Origin: Novosphingobium sp.
GTDB taxonomy: Bacteria; Pseudomonadota; Alphaproteobacteria; Sphingomonadales; Sphingomonadaceae
Reading direction: 5' to 3'
Assembly: GCA_029247785.1 (NCBI GenBank)
Contig: JAQWKP010000001.1
Span: 1 to 61,360, forward strand
DNA: 61,360 nucleotides
Shown: one piece after another, positions 34,548 to 43,575 of the stretch
How the letters are laid out: each line of letters starts with the position of its first letter
How positions within the stretch are numbered: the stretch's first letter is position 1
Position numbers and translations under genes: made by a program
The notes under the pieces: generated by a model
What the model saw: the letters and a program-made list of their open reading frames with translations, nothing else
Database searches by the model: none
What the model was told of the DNA's origin: nothing

Positions 34548-35561
34548 ATGGTGGCAGATATCCATCCTCTTGATCCGGCAGGCGAAGGATCGCCGCACCA
34601 CCAGCGTGGCCAGCGCAGCGTCTATCTTGATGCCTATCTCGCGCCTTTGCGTCCCTGGCTTGAGCGCGAAAGTGTGACTGAGATTCTTGTCAACCAGCCC
34701 GGCGAAATCTGGATCGAGGATGCCTTGCAGCCCGGTATGCAGTGCATTGCCATGCCCGAGATGGACGACAAGCTGCTGCAGCGTCTGGCTGAACAGGTCG
34801 CCCGGGTTAGCCACCAGGGCATCAACCGCGAACACCCGCTGTTGGCGGCGACGCTGCCTGATGGCGCGCGCATCCAGCTGGTCGGGCCACCTGCCACGCG
34901 CCAGCACTGGGCGCTGGCGATCCGCCGGCATCGCATGCTCGACTTGCCGCTTGATGCCTATGATCGCGGGCCGATCTTGCGGAGCGAACAGCCGCCCCTG
35001 CCCGATGCCATGGCAGAACCAATTGCCTTCTTGCGCGATGCGATCGGCAGGTGCCAAACCATTCTGATCTCCGGCGGGACATCGACTGGCAAGACGACAT
35101 TCCTCAATGCCATGTTGCGAGAAATTCCCGGCGAAGAGCGCGTGGTGCTGGTCGAGGATACGGCCGAACTCAGGCTTGCCGGTCCGAACGGCGTCGGGCT
35201 GATCGCGGTGCGCGGCGAGTTGGGCGAAGCAAAGGTTTCCGCCAATGAATTACTGCAGGCGGCCTTGCGGCTGAGGCCTGACCGGATTGTGCTGGGCGAG
35301 CTGCGCGGTATCGAGACGGTCAGCTTCCTGCGTGCGATCAACACCGGTCACCCCGGATCGTTCTCGACGGTTCACGCCAACAGCCCGCGCGGTGCGCTTG
35401 AACAGATTGCGCTGATGGCGATGCAGACCAACATCGGCCTGACCCGATCCGAAACCCTGGAATATGCAGCCTCGGTGATCGATATCGTCGTGCAGCTCGA
35501 GCGGGTGGACGGCCACCGCGGCATTTCAGACATTGCGCACAGCCACGCGCTGCTTGCCTAA
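34548..35561 (+). CDS. VirB11/TrbB family secretion ATPase
   Basis: 337 aa hexameric traffic ATPase. N-terminal domain (RESVTEILVNQPGEIWIED), Walker A ISGGTSTGKTTFLNAML, Asp box VVLVEDTAELRL, Walker B RIVLGELRG and His box GHPGSFSTVHANSPRGALEQ are all intact. In full systems it energises pilus biogenesis and substrate transfer in type IV secretion. Here only a VirB2-like partner accompanies it, so its function is unclear. It is convergent with ppx with a 3-bp gap. Confidence 0.92.
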   Translation: MVADIHPLDPAGEGSPHHQRGQRSVYLDAYLAPLRPWLERESVTEILVNQPGEIWIEDALQPGMQCIAMPEMDDKLLQRLAEQVARVSHQGINREHPLLAATLPDGARIQLVGPPATRQHWALAIRRHRMLDLPLDAYDRGPILRSEQPPLPDAMAEPIAFLRDAIGRCQTILISGGTSTGKTTFLNAMLREIPGEERVVLVEDTAELRLAGPNGVGLIAVRGELGEAKVSANELLQAALRLRPDRIVLGELRGIETVSFLRAINTGHPGSFSTVHANSPRGALEQIALMAMQTNIGLTRSETLEYAASVIDIVVQLERVDGHRGISDIAHSHALLA

Positions 35562-35564
35562 AGA

Positions 35565-37034
35565 TCAGCCAACTTTCTGGCCCTTGGCCAGGAAATCGAT
35601 CGACCACTCAAGGCCCAGCCATTCGGCGAGGTTACGCAGGTTCTTGGCAACGCTGTTGCTGGTAAGTGCTTGCATCGGCTCCTCGAGTTCGAGGATCAGG
35701 CGTGTGTCATCGCGTATCAGCGCCGTCTGCTCCAGCGCTTGCTCGGCGGTGCCGGTCAGCTTCTGGCAGAGCCGCACGCCCAGGCCCCAGGCGATCGCCT
35801 GTTTGAAGTCGCTCTCGCTCGTCAGCGGAGCCAGCGCCTCGGGAATATCGGTGTGGCCGGTATTGGCAAAGACCGTCATCGCCAGCATTGCCCGGCCCCG
35901 CGCATTGAGGCCGATCCAGCGCTTGCGCAGGGCCCAGGCGATCGCCTGGTCGGCGCGCAAATTTGGCTCGCTCCGCAATGAGGCCAGCGCCAGCATGGTG
36001 CCGGCAAGCCGCAGATTGCCATTGGCCTGATCGTCGTCTTCGTAGCTAATCGCGCTGGTCCAGCGGGTGACTCTTTCGGCGGTGACGAAGGAGACCCTGG
36101 CATCCGCGGCAAAGGCCGCAACACCCGACAGCATCGGATCCTGTGCCCGAGTCTTCTTGTCGAGACGGCTATAGAGCAGCCCCTCGCGCAGGCCCCAGGA
36201 GGAGAATACGATACGCGATGGCTCCAGCCGGTCGACAAGCAATCCAAGCAGGGCGGCAGCATCGGGCAGGGTTGCGCGCCGTGACGACGATATCCGGGGG
36301 TCGGTTCCATCGACCTCGCCCAACGCCAGCGGCGCGAAGAGGTCGAGAGCTTCGTCCGGAGCCAGTTCGAAGTCGTGCGGATCGTCCAGCGGCCAGCCGG
36401 TCTGTTGCATGCAATGCAGCGCCAGGGCGCGCCACGAACCACCGACAATGAATAGCGGCAGGCCGGCGCCAGCCTTCCAGTTGGCGTGCTTCAGCCCTTT
36501 GCGCACGCGCTCGGCAAAGCGTTCAGCGCCGTCCTCGCGCAATGCGGGCAGCTTCAGCGTGCCGAAGGGCAGCGTAATCCCGGGGTCGCAATTTCCCCCA
36601 TCAAAGGCGAGGAGCTCTAGGCTACCGCCGCCAAGGTCACCGACTACGCCCTTGGTCCCCGGAAAAGCGGCGATCACTCCCATCGCGCTGGCCTGTGCTT
36701 CCTCCTCGCCCGAGAGCACGCGGGGCGCGAGGCCCAGCCTTTCGACCGCCGCGAGAAATTCTGCGCGATTGCTGGCATCGCGCACGGCTGCCGTTGCAAC
36801 GGTCTGGATATCGCTGATTTCCCGCATGCGAAGCAACAGGGCGAAGCGCGACAGGGCCGCGAGCGCGAGTTCCATGGCATTGTCAGATAGTCGCCCGTCC
36901 ACCGCGACATCCTTGCCGAGCCGCGGCGTTACCTTCTCATTGAGCAGGACGATCGGTGCGCGCGGCGGTCCGTTATAGATAACCAGCCGGACGGTGTTCG
37001 ACCCGATGTCGATGATGGCGCGCTGATCGGTCAC
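35565..37034 (-). CDS. ppx: Ppx/GppA family exopolyphosphatase
   Basis: 489 aa of the ASKHA fold. Phosphate loops IIDIGSNTVRLVIYN and VVGDLGGGSLELLAF, and the catalytic-type segment LSGEEEAQASAMGVIAAF, are clear, with a C-terminal HD-like extension. It removes terminal phosphate from polyphosphate or hydrolyses pppGpp. It is followed at 55 bp upstream by ppk1 on the same strand, the usual ppk-ppx pairing. Confidence 0.92.
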   Translation of the reverse strand: MTDQRAIIDIGSNTVRLVIYNGPPRAPIVLLNEKVTPRLGKDVAVDGRLSDNAMELALAALSRFALLLRMREISDIQTVATAAVRDASNRAEFLAAVERLGLAPRVLSGEEEAQASAMGVIAAFPGTKGVVGDLGGGSLELLAFDGGNCDPGITLPFGTLKLPALREDGAERFAERVRKGLKHANWKAGAGLPLFIVGGSWRALALHCMQQTGWPLDDPHDFELAPDEALDLFAPLALGEVDGTDPRISSSRRATLPDAAALLGLLVDRLEPSRIVFSSWGLREGLLYSRLDKKTRAQDPMLSGVAAFAADARVSFVTAERVTRWTSAISYEDDDQANGNLRLAGTMLALASLRSEPNLRADQAIAWALRKRWIGLNARGRAMLAMTVFANTGHTDIPEALAPLTSESDFKQAIAWGLGVRLCQKLTGTAEQALEQTALIRDDTRLILELEEPMQALTSNSVAKNLRNLAEWLGLEWSIDFLAKGQKVG

Positions 37035-37088
37035 TCACCAAGCCTGTTTGCCGCAAACTGCGGGTTTCCCTGAACTGCGGGGCTTATG

Positions 37089-39263
37089 TCAGATATCGTC
37101 GCTGCGAAGCGAGAGCTTGGGTACGCTTCTTCCACTGGCGAGTGACGCACCGCGCCCTGATAGCGAAGGATTGGTCATGAAATAGCTGTGCAGATTGAAC
37201 GGCTCGTCGCTTTCGCCAACGCGTTCGTAGCTGCCATCGGGCTTCATGATCCAGCTCTGTTCGGTGTCGAGCAGATTGGCCAGCATGACCTGACCAAGTA
37301 CCTGGTCGTGGACGGTCTTGTTGCGGATCGGCACGAGCAACTCGACCCGGCGGTCGAGGTTGCGGCTCATCCCGTCGGCCGAAGAGATGAAAACCCGGGC
37401 GCGACGGTTGGGCAAGGGCTGGCCTGCTGCAAAGGCCCAGATGCGGCTGTGTTCCAGGAAGCGGCCGATGATCGATTTGACCGCGATATTTTCCGACATG
37501 CCCGGAACGCCGGGGCGCAAGCAGCAGATTCCCCTTACGACGAGGTCGATTTCGACCCCGGCATTGCTGGCCTCATAGAGTTTCTCGATCAGGTCCGGGT
37601 CACTCAACTGGTTCATCTTCGCCCAGATTGCCGCCGGCTGGCCCGCGCCTGCATTGGCGATCTCGGCATCGATACACTCATTGAGCTTGGCGCGCAGGCC
37701 GATCGGCGAGATCGCCAGCAATTCGGTTCGCTTTGGCTCGATATAACCGGTGATGAAGTTGAACAGCCGACTCGCGTCCAGGCCCATTTTCGGATCGGCG
37801 GTGAAAAAGCTGAGGTCGGTGTAGATGCGCGCGGTGAACGGGTGGTAATTGCCGGTGCCGAAATGGCAGTAGGTGCGGTAGCTATCGCCCTCGCGCCGCA
37901 CCACCATCGACACCTTGGCATGGGTTTTCCAGTCGATGAACCCGTAGATCACCTGCACGCCGGCGCGTTCGAGTTGGCTGGCCCAGAGCAGGTTCTGCTC
38001 CTCATCGAACCGAGCCTTGAGTTCGACTACCGCAGTCACCGATTTGCCCGCTTCCGCCGCAGCGATCAGCGCGGCAACAACCGCGGATTGCTTTCCCGCG
38101 CGGTAGAGCGTTTGTTTGATCGCAACGACCTCGGGATCGTCGGCGGCTTGGCGCAGGAAGTCGACTACCACCTCGAAACTCTCATAGGGGTGCTGGATGA
38201 CGATGTCCTTCTCGCGGATAGCCGCGAAGCAATCGCCGTCATGTTCGAGAATACGTTCGGGATAACGCGAGCTGTAAGGCTCGAACTTGAGCTCGGGGCG
38301 ATCTTCTTCGACGATCACCGATAGTCCGTTGATACCGATCAGCCCGTCCGTCTTGATCACCAGTGCGCGGTCGAGGCCCAACTGGTTGCGCAGCAATTCC
38401 TCGGCATCGGGATCGAATTTACCCTGCAATTGCAGCATGATGACCATGCCTCGGCGGCGGCGCTGGATCGCTGAACGGAAGTGGCGGACAAGGTCTTCGG
38501 CGTCTTCCTCGATCTCGATATCACTATCGCGCAGCACCCGGAACACGCCGTGGCCGCCCACGCGGAAGCCGGGAAAGATCTGATCGGCGTGGCGGGCCAG
38601 CAGGTCCTCCACGCTGATGAAGACTGCTTCCTCGCCCGGAACACGGATGAAGCGAGGAAGCGCCGAGGGGATCAGCACCATCTCCATCACTGGCGCATCG
38701 TCGGCCAGTCGAGTCAGTGAGAACAGGATACCCATCCCGGTATTGGCGACGAAGGGGAATGGATGCACCGGATCGATCGCCTGGGGGGTGATAATCGGCA
38801 TGATATGCTCAAGGAAATAATCCTTGAGCCAGCGCTTGCGCGCGGTGTCGAGGCGTTCCTCGCCGATGATGCGAATGCCGGATTCGGCGAGCAGCCGGTC
38901 CAGCTCTGTCCAGGCCTGCTGCTGTTCGACTTCGAGAGTGAGGACCTTGTCGTGGATCTCGGCGAGCTGCTGGGACGGCGTCCTGCCGTCAATCGAGACT
39001 TCCTCGATCTGGCGGCGTAGCTGGCCAGCCAGTCCGGCGACTCTCACGGTCAGGAATTCGTCGAGGTTGCTTCCCGAAATAGACAGGAAACGCAGCCGTT
39101 CGAGCAGCGGGTAATGGGCGTTCCCAGCCTCGGCAAGGACGCGCTCATTAAAGGCGATCCAGCTCAGCTCGCGGTTGAAAAAACGGATGTCTGCAGCGGC
39201 ATCGGTTGCACCGCCAACACCGGTCTTGCTGACCTCCGATATTTCCTGAGCTTCGAGCATCAT
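37089..39263 (-). CDS. ppk1: Polyphosphate kinase 1
   Basis: 724 aa from ATG 39263 (MMLEAQEISEV). It makes polyphosphate from ATP. Typical features are FFNRELSWIAFNERVLAEA at the N-terminus, LSISGSNLDEFLTVRVAGL, the TYCHFGTGNYHPFTARIYTD-type phospho-His region (RTYCHFGTGNYHPFTARI), FFTADPKMGLDASRLFNFITGY, and RVFISSADGMSRNLDRRVEL. The track start at 39395 adds about 44 spurious residues. A 22-bp palindrome lies 26 bp upstream of the start. Confidence 0.95.
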   Translation of the reverse strand: MMLEAQEISEVSKTGVGGATDAAADIRFFNRELSWIAFNERVLAEAGNAHYPLLERLRFLSISGSNLDEFLTVRVAGLAGQLRRQIEEVSIDGRTPSQQLAEIHDKVLTLEVEQQQAWTELDRLLAESGIRIIGEERLDTARKRWLKDYFLEHIMPIITPQAIDPVHPFPFVANTGMGILFSLTRLADDAPVMEMVLIPSALPRFIRVPGEEAVFISVEDLLARHADQIFPGFRVGGHGVFRVLRDSDIEIEEDAEDLVRHFRSAIQRRRRGMVIMLQLQGKFDPDAEELLRNQLGLDRALVIKTDGLIGINGLSVIVEEDRPELKFEPYSSRYPERILEHDGDCFAAIREKDIVIQHPYESFEVVVDFLRQAADDPEVVAIKQTLYRAGKQSAVVAALIAAAEAGKSVTAVVELKARFDEEQNLLWASQLERAGVQVIYGFIDWKTHAKVSMVVRREGDSYRTYCHFGTGNYHPFTARIYTDLSFFTADPKMGLDASRLFNFITGYIEPKRTELLAISPIGLRAKLNECIDAEIANAGAGQPAAIWAKMNQLSDPDLIEKLYEASNAGVEIDLVVRGICCLRPGVPGMSENIAVKSIIGRFLEHSRIWAFAAGQPLPNRRARVFISSADGMSRNLDRRVELLVPIRNKTVHDQVLGQVMLANLLDTEQSWIMKPDGSYERVGESDEPFNLHSYFMTNPSLSGRGASLASGRSVPKLSLRSDDI

Positions 39264-39288
39264 GTCCTTTAATCTGGAGCATACCGGA

Positions 39289-39310
39289 ATTGTCACACGC
39301 GCGTGACAAT
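39289..39310. promoter_or_regulatory. Perfect 8-bp inverted repeat before ppk1
   Basis: ATTGTCAC and GTGACAAT are exact inverses separated by ACGCGC. It lies 26 bp upstream of the ppk1 start, in a place suited to an operator. TTGTCAC equals one half of the Pho-box-like pair before pstS, but the arrangement here is inverted rather than the tandem 11-bp layout used by PhoB, so a different dimeric repressor is equally possible. Confidence 0.5.
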
Positions 39311-39530
39311 CTTGTTGCGGTCGCCGACCGCGACCAGTGCATTCCCCTCTGTATGAGATAGGGGCGTCCCGGCCATAGGCAATGGTCTCGCGCAATGGCG
39401 CTCAGCCAAGGATCAGACGCGCCGCAGGCAATCAGTGCAGGTTTCGCGGGGGTCACCGGCAGCGTTGACCCGCCAATGGAGCGGCGCTACCAATGTGACG
39501 AACAGGCAATGCGTGAGATGGAGAGAATCG

Positions 39531-40298
39531 ATGAGTGACAGTTTGAAGCGGCTCGCGGGCAAGGTCGCAATCATCACCGGCGCCGGACAGGGCATCGGCG
39601 CGGCGATTGCCGAAAGCTATGCGCACGAAGGCGCGAACGTGCTGATCACTGGGCGCACGCTGAGCAAGCTTGAGGAGGTAGCCGGCAAGATTGGCGAGGC
39701 TGGCGGCACCTGCCTGGCGATGGTGGCTCTTGCGGGCGAGAAGAAGGATGCCGTGGCGACGGTCGAACGCGCGATTTCCGAGTGGGGCCGGGTCGATATA
39801 CTGGTCAACAACGCACACACATTTACCGATTATCTGCCGATCCTCGACGAGAAGATGGAAGAGAACTGCAATATCGATTTCCAGTCGGCCTTTTTCGGTT
39901 CGCTTCAGCTGATGCAGCTGTGCCACCCGCATATGAAGGAGCAGGGCGGCGGCGCGATCATCAATATGGGATCGAGCTATGGCCCGCGCAGCGAACCGGG
40001 TTTCCTTGCCTATTCTGCCAGCAAGGAGGCGATCCGCTCGCTTACCCGCACGGCAGCCAAGGAATGGGGCAGCGACGGCATTCGGGTGAACACGATCCTG
40101 CCATCGGCGCTGACACCCAAGTCGATCTGGTATCTTGAGGACAGCGGCACTTACGATCTCGAACTGGCCAAGGTGGCGATGGGCCGCTTCGGCGGGCCCG
40201 AGGATATCGCCCCGACCTGTCTGTTCCTCGCCAGCGATGAGGGCAATTTCGTAACCGGCCAGACCATCGGTGTCGATGGCGGATCGACGATGTTCTGA
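39531..40298 (+). CDS. SDR family NAD(P)-dependent oxidoreductase
   Basis: 255 aa from ATG 39531 (MSDSLKRLAGKVAI). Cofactor loop TGAGQGIGAAIA, NNAH, active-site Ser in NMGSSYGP and YSASK, and the C-terminal TGQTIGVDGGSTMF typical of classical SDRs. It acts on an unknown alcohol or ketone. TGATG overlap with the next gene shows translational coupling with the MDR dehydrogenase. Confidence 0.9.
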   Translation: MSDSLKRLAGKVAIITGAGQGIGAAIAESYAHEGANVLITGRTLSKLEEVAGKIGEAGGTCLAMVALAGEKKDAVATVERAISEWGRVDILVNNAHTFTDYLPILDEKMEENCNIDFQSAFFGSLQLMQLCHPHMKEQGGGAIINMGSSYGPRSEPGFLAYSASKEAIRSLTRTAAKEWGSDGIRVNTILPSALTPKSIWYLEDSGTYDLELAKVAMGRFGGPEDIAPTCLFLASDEGNFVTGQTIGVDGGSTMF

Positions 40299-41440
40299 TG
40301 AGCGATGTGCTGCCCAATGGCGGATTGCAGATCCGCTCGACCGTGACGGAAGCCGGCAAGCTGGAAATCGTGCTGGCCCATGTGCCGATCCTCCAGCCTG
40401 AGGCTGACCAGCTTGTCGTGCGCGTGGAAGCCGCGCCGATTAATCCGTCGGATATCATTCCGCTGCTTGCCGGCAACAATCCCGCCGATGCGACATTCGA
40501 GGGTCCGGCAGACGAACCGCGCGTTATGATCGACCTTTCGCCTGACGCGCAGTCGGCGCTGGCCGGGCGCGTTGGCCAGGCTATGCCGGTCGGTCTTGAA
40601 GGGGCGGGCATTGTCGTTGCGGCAGGCGAACAGGCGCAGCATCTGCTGGGCAAGCGCGTCGCTTTCCTCTCGCTGAGCGCCGGGTCATTCGGCGAATATT
40701 GCACCGTTGCGCTGTCCGAATGTGCGCCGCTTCCCGAGGGTGTAACAGCCCGCGAGGGCGCGGATCTGTTCTGCAATCCGATGACCGTCATGGCGATGGT
40801 TGAGACTCTGGCGCAGATGGGCGAGACAGCGATGATTCACACCGCTGCTGCGTCCAATCTCGGGCAGATGCTGGTCAAGGTCTGTGCCCAGGACGGCATC
40901 CCGCTGGTCAATGTCGTGCGGCGCGAAGAGCATGTCGAATTGCTGCGCAGGATGGGCGCAGAGCATGTCTGCAATTCGTCCACACCGACATTTGGCGAAG
41001 ATCTGGCGCGCGCGGTCGCTGCGACCGGGGCGACGGTTGCGTTTGATGCGATTGGCGGCGGCACTATGGCGAGCGAGCTGCTGGTGGCGATGGAAGCCGG
41101 AGCGGCGGCGCGGATGCCCGCCTATAGCGCTTATGGTTCGCGGGACATGAAGCATGTCTACATCTATGGCCTGCTTGATCCGGGGCCGACGCAGCTGTCG
41201 CGCCAGGGCTATGGCATGTTGTGGAATGTCGAAGGCTGGGCGATGCCGCCAATCCTGGAACGGGCCGGAGCTGAACGGGCAATGGCGCTGACACAGCGCG
41301 TGGTCGATAACATCACCACCACATTCGCCAGCGACTATGGACATGAGATTTCCCTGGCCGAAGCATTGCAGCGTGAGTCCATGCTGGGCTTCTGCCGCAA
41401 GGCAACCGGCGAGAAATATCTTATTGTGCCTGATAGGTAG
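40298..41440 (+). CDS. Zinc-independent MDR superfamily dehydrogenase/quinone-oxidoreductase-like protein
   Basis: 380 aa. GroES-like N-terminus (VRVEAAPINPSDIIPLL, GLEGAGIVVAAG) and a Rossmann domain (MIHTAAASNLGQMLVKVC, FDAIGGGTMASELL). No zinc ligands of classical alcohol dehydrogenases are visible, which fits the enoyl/quinone-reductase branch. An extra stretch of about 30 residues (residues 65-95) lies between GroES strands. Its ATG shares one base with the SDR stop. Confidence 0.88.
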   Translation: MSDVLPNGGLQIRSTVTEAGKLEIVLAHVPILQPEADQLVVRVEAAPINPSDIIPLLAGNNPADATFEGPADEPRVMIDLSPDAQSALAGRVGQAMPVGLEGAGIVVAAGEQAQHLLGKRVAFLSLSAGSFGEYCTVALSECAPLPEGVTAREGADLFCNPMTVMAMVETLAQMGETAMIHTAAASNLGQMLVKVCAQDGIPLVNVVRREEHVELLRRMGAEHVCNSSTPTFGEDLARAVAATGATVAFDAIGGGTMASELLVAMEAGAAARMPAYSAYGSRDMKHVYIYGLLDPGPTQLSRQGYGMLWNVEGWAMPPILERAGAERAMALTQRVVDNITTTFASDYGHEISLAEALQRESMLGFCRKATGEKYLIVPDR

Positions 41441-41502
41441 ATGAAACGAACCAGCATGCATCTCCAGCGGGGAGCAAGGCCAGTCAGGAGGGTGGCAAAG
41501 CG

Positions 41503-42084
41503 ATGAATGTCGTCAGGCGCATGGGGCCGAAGGGTTCCGAAATATGGGTATCGATGCTCGATGCGGCCGAGGACATCTTGTGCGAGGAGGGCTATGGCGG
41601 GCTAACCTCGCGCAATGTCGCTGATCGCATCGGCGTCAAGCAGCGCCTGGTATATTATTACTTCCGGACGATGGATGAACTCATCGTCGAAACATTCCGC
41701 CGGCTCGCGATCCGTGAGAAGGAGCGCCTCGCCAAGGCGCTGGCAAGCGCGCAGCCGCTCCGCGAGGTGTGGAACGTTTATATCGAGACCAATGACACGC
41801 GGCTGGTGTCTGAATTCATGGCCCTGGCCAACCGCATCGATGATCTGCGGGTGGAAGTGAAGCTGTTCATCGAAGAGAGCCGCAAGCTGCAGATTGCCGC
41901 GCTGGAACAGGCCAGGTCTGCGGGCAAGGCTGAAGAGGCACTCCCGGCGATTGCCACTGCTTTTTTCGCCACCAGCGCCGCTCTGGCGATGCACCGCGAG
42001 GCCGCGCTCGGCATCGAAGGCGGCCATGACGAGGTGCGCGCGGCGATCGATGAGTTCATTTCGACCATTGAGCCCGGCAGCTGA
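41503..42084 (+). CDS. TetR family transcriptional regulator
   Basis: 193 aa. The N-terminal HTH reads ILCEEGYGGLTSRNVADRIGVKQRLVYYYFRTMDELIVETFRRLA, with a C-terminal ligand domain of unknown specificity. It begins 62 bp after the MDR gene and 17 bp before an SDR gene on the same strand, so it probably regulates this dehydrogenase cluster. Confidence 0.9.
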   Translation: MNVVRRMGPKGSEIWVSMLDAAEDILCEEGYGGLTSRNVADRIGVKQRLVYYYFRTMDELIVETFRRLAIREKERLAKALASAQPLREVWNVYIETNDTRLVSEFMALANRIDDLRVEVKLFIEESRKLQIAALEQARSAGKAEEALPAIATAFFATSAALAMHREAALGIEGGHDEVRAAIDEFISTIEPGS

Positions 42085-42101
42085 CGGCGAGAGGAAACCA
42101 C

Positions 42102-43019
42102 ATGGCAGGCAGTGAAATCCGCTTCGACAACCAGGCTGTGGTCGTCACCGGGGCCGGGCGCGGGCTGGGCAAGGCGCAGGCGGTTCTGCTGGCCGCGCGC
42201 GGTGCGAAAGTGGTGGTTGCCGACAATGGCTCGGCGATGGACGGCGGCGATGCCAGCGCTGGACCGGCCGAACAGGTCGCTGCCGAAATCCGCGAAGCGG
42301 GCGGCGAGGCGGTGCCGGCAAGCGGGGACCTGTCCACGCTTGAAGGCGCCAATGGTGCGATTCAGGACTGCGTCGATGCATACGGGCGGATCGACGGCCT
42401 CGCCCATTACGCCAGCACCTGTCCGGACCTCAAAGGACCGGAGGAGATGGAAGATCGGGACATCGAGCTGTTGCTCGCAGTCAATCCGCTGGCCGGCATG
42501 CGCATGGCCCGCGCAGCCTGGCCTCATATGCAAAGCCAGGGCTTTGGTCGGTTGCTGTTCTGTCCATCCGCAGCGGTCTATGGCGCGCGTGGTAATGCTC
42601 CCTATGCTGCGGCCAAGGCCGCCCATATCGGCGTGGTGCGCTGCCTTGCGCTGGAAGGCGCAGACCATAATATCCGCGTCAACGGCATCTTGCCGGGTGC
42701 CAATACCCGGATGACCGAGGCCTTCCTGCCGTCCTCCTACGGCCAGTGGTTCTTCAAACAGATGCCGCCCGAACGCGTCGCGGTGGCGGGCGCCTTCCTG
42801 CTGAGCGACGCCAGCGACATCAACGGCGAGTTCTTCGCCGTAGGCGGCGGCAGAATAGCCCGCGTCACCTTCGCCGAGGCGGATGGCGTGTTCGATGCCG
42901 GCGAATCGATCGAAGCCGTGCAAGAGGCGATGCCGAACGTGATGGCAGACAAGCGCTGGTCCTATCCGGATGATTTGACCGAGCGGACTCTCAAGGTGAA
43001 CGCGCTGTTCGGGCAGTAG
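42102..43019 (+). CDS. SDR family oxidoreductase (MFE-2/hydroxyacyl-CoA dehydrogenase-like)
   Basis: 305 aa. VVVTGAGRGLGKAQAVLLAARGAKVVVAD, then active-site CPSAAVYGARGNAPYAAAK. The insert after the nucleotide strand (NGSAMDGGDASAGPAEQVAAEI) and the long C-terminal tail resemble the multifunctional-enzyme-2 dehydrogenase branch, whose members act on steroids or 3-hydroxyacyl-CoAs. It follows the TetR gene by 17 bp. Confidence 0.88.
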   Translation: MAGSEIRFDNQAVVVTGAGRGLGKAQAVLLAARGAKVVVADNGSAMDGGDASAGPAEQVAAEIREAGGEAVPASGDLSTLEGANGAIQDCVDAYGRIDGLAHYASTCPDLKGPEEMEDRDIELLLAVNPLAGMRMARAAWPHMQSQGFGRLLFCPSAAVYGARGNAPYAAAKAAHIGVVRCLALEGADHNIRVNGILPGANTRMTEAFLPSSYGQWFFKQMPPERVAVAGAFLLSDASDINGEFFAVGGGRIARVTFAEADGVFDAGESIEAVQEAMPNVMADKRWSYPDDLTERTLKVNALFGQ

Positions 43020-43077
43020 GGGCTTGGGGTCGGCCGGCGGATTCGCGCGCGCAGCAACCATTGCCTCGCAAAGTGTC

Positions 43078-43575
43078 TTAGTCCGTAAGCGCGGGTAATT
43101 CCTCGAGAGGCAGCAGCATGATGACCGGGATCACCCTATTGGATGCGACCCGTTCATAGCGCTCAACAAGAGGATGGAGATCGCACATATAGTCCCAGGC
43201 GCGCTGCCGTTCCTCGCCTTGTGCCTCACGCCACGAACAGCGAAAGACCTGGGTGGCGACTTGCATCTCGCATTCGGACTGCTCGAGGAGATTGAGATAC
43301 CAGGCGGGGTGCTCGGGCGTACCGCCCTTGGTTCCGATCAGCACCCATTCGCGGCCCAACAGTCCATAGCCGAGCGGTACCCGACGGACCTTGCCGGTCT
43401 TCCGTCCGCGCGTCTGTAGGAGCAAGGTTGGAGTGAAGCGCGGGTTTTCGAACGACGTGGTGTCGATGATATGCCCTTCGCGTCCCGCCGAGTCGCAATA
43501 TTGTGTGAGATGGTCCTTGACCAAACGGCCCAGGCCGGGGCGGTACGCAGCTACTTTCATATCGTTATCGCTCAT
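43078..43575 (-). CDS. Nitroreductase/deazaflavin-dependent oxidoreductase family protein (DDN-like)
   Basis: 165 aa from ATG 43575 (MSDNDMKVAAYRPG), with AGAGGA 6 nt upstream; the ATG at 43581 is too close to that site. The core FTPTLLLQTRGRKTGKVRRVPLGYG and GTKGGTPEHPAWYLNLLEQ is the split-beta-barrel DDN family, F420-binding in actinobacteria. Sphingomonads are not known F420 producers, so the cofactor may be flavin. Substrate unknown. Confidence 0.85.
   Translation of the reverse strand: MSDNDMKVAAYRPGLGRLVKDHLTQYCDSAGREGHIIDTTSFENPRFTPTLLLQTRGRKTGKVRRVPLGYGLLGREWVLIGTKGGTPEHPAWYLNLLEQSECEMQVATQVFRCSWREAQGEERQRAWDYMCDLHPLVERYERVASNRVIPVIMLLPLEELPALTD

Noticed and set aside
34192-35561. 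Integrative/conjugative element.
   Set aside because: Only virB2- and virB11-like genes; no relaxase, integrase, coupling protein, att repeats or tRNA nearby.
39289-39310. A standard PhoB box before ppk1.
   Set aside because: The half sites are inverted, not tandem at 11 bp as in the two clear Pho boxes; listed instead as an unassigned palindrome.
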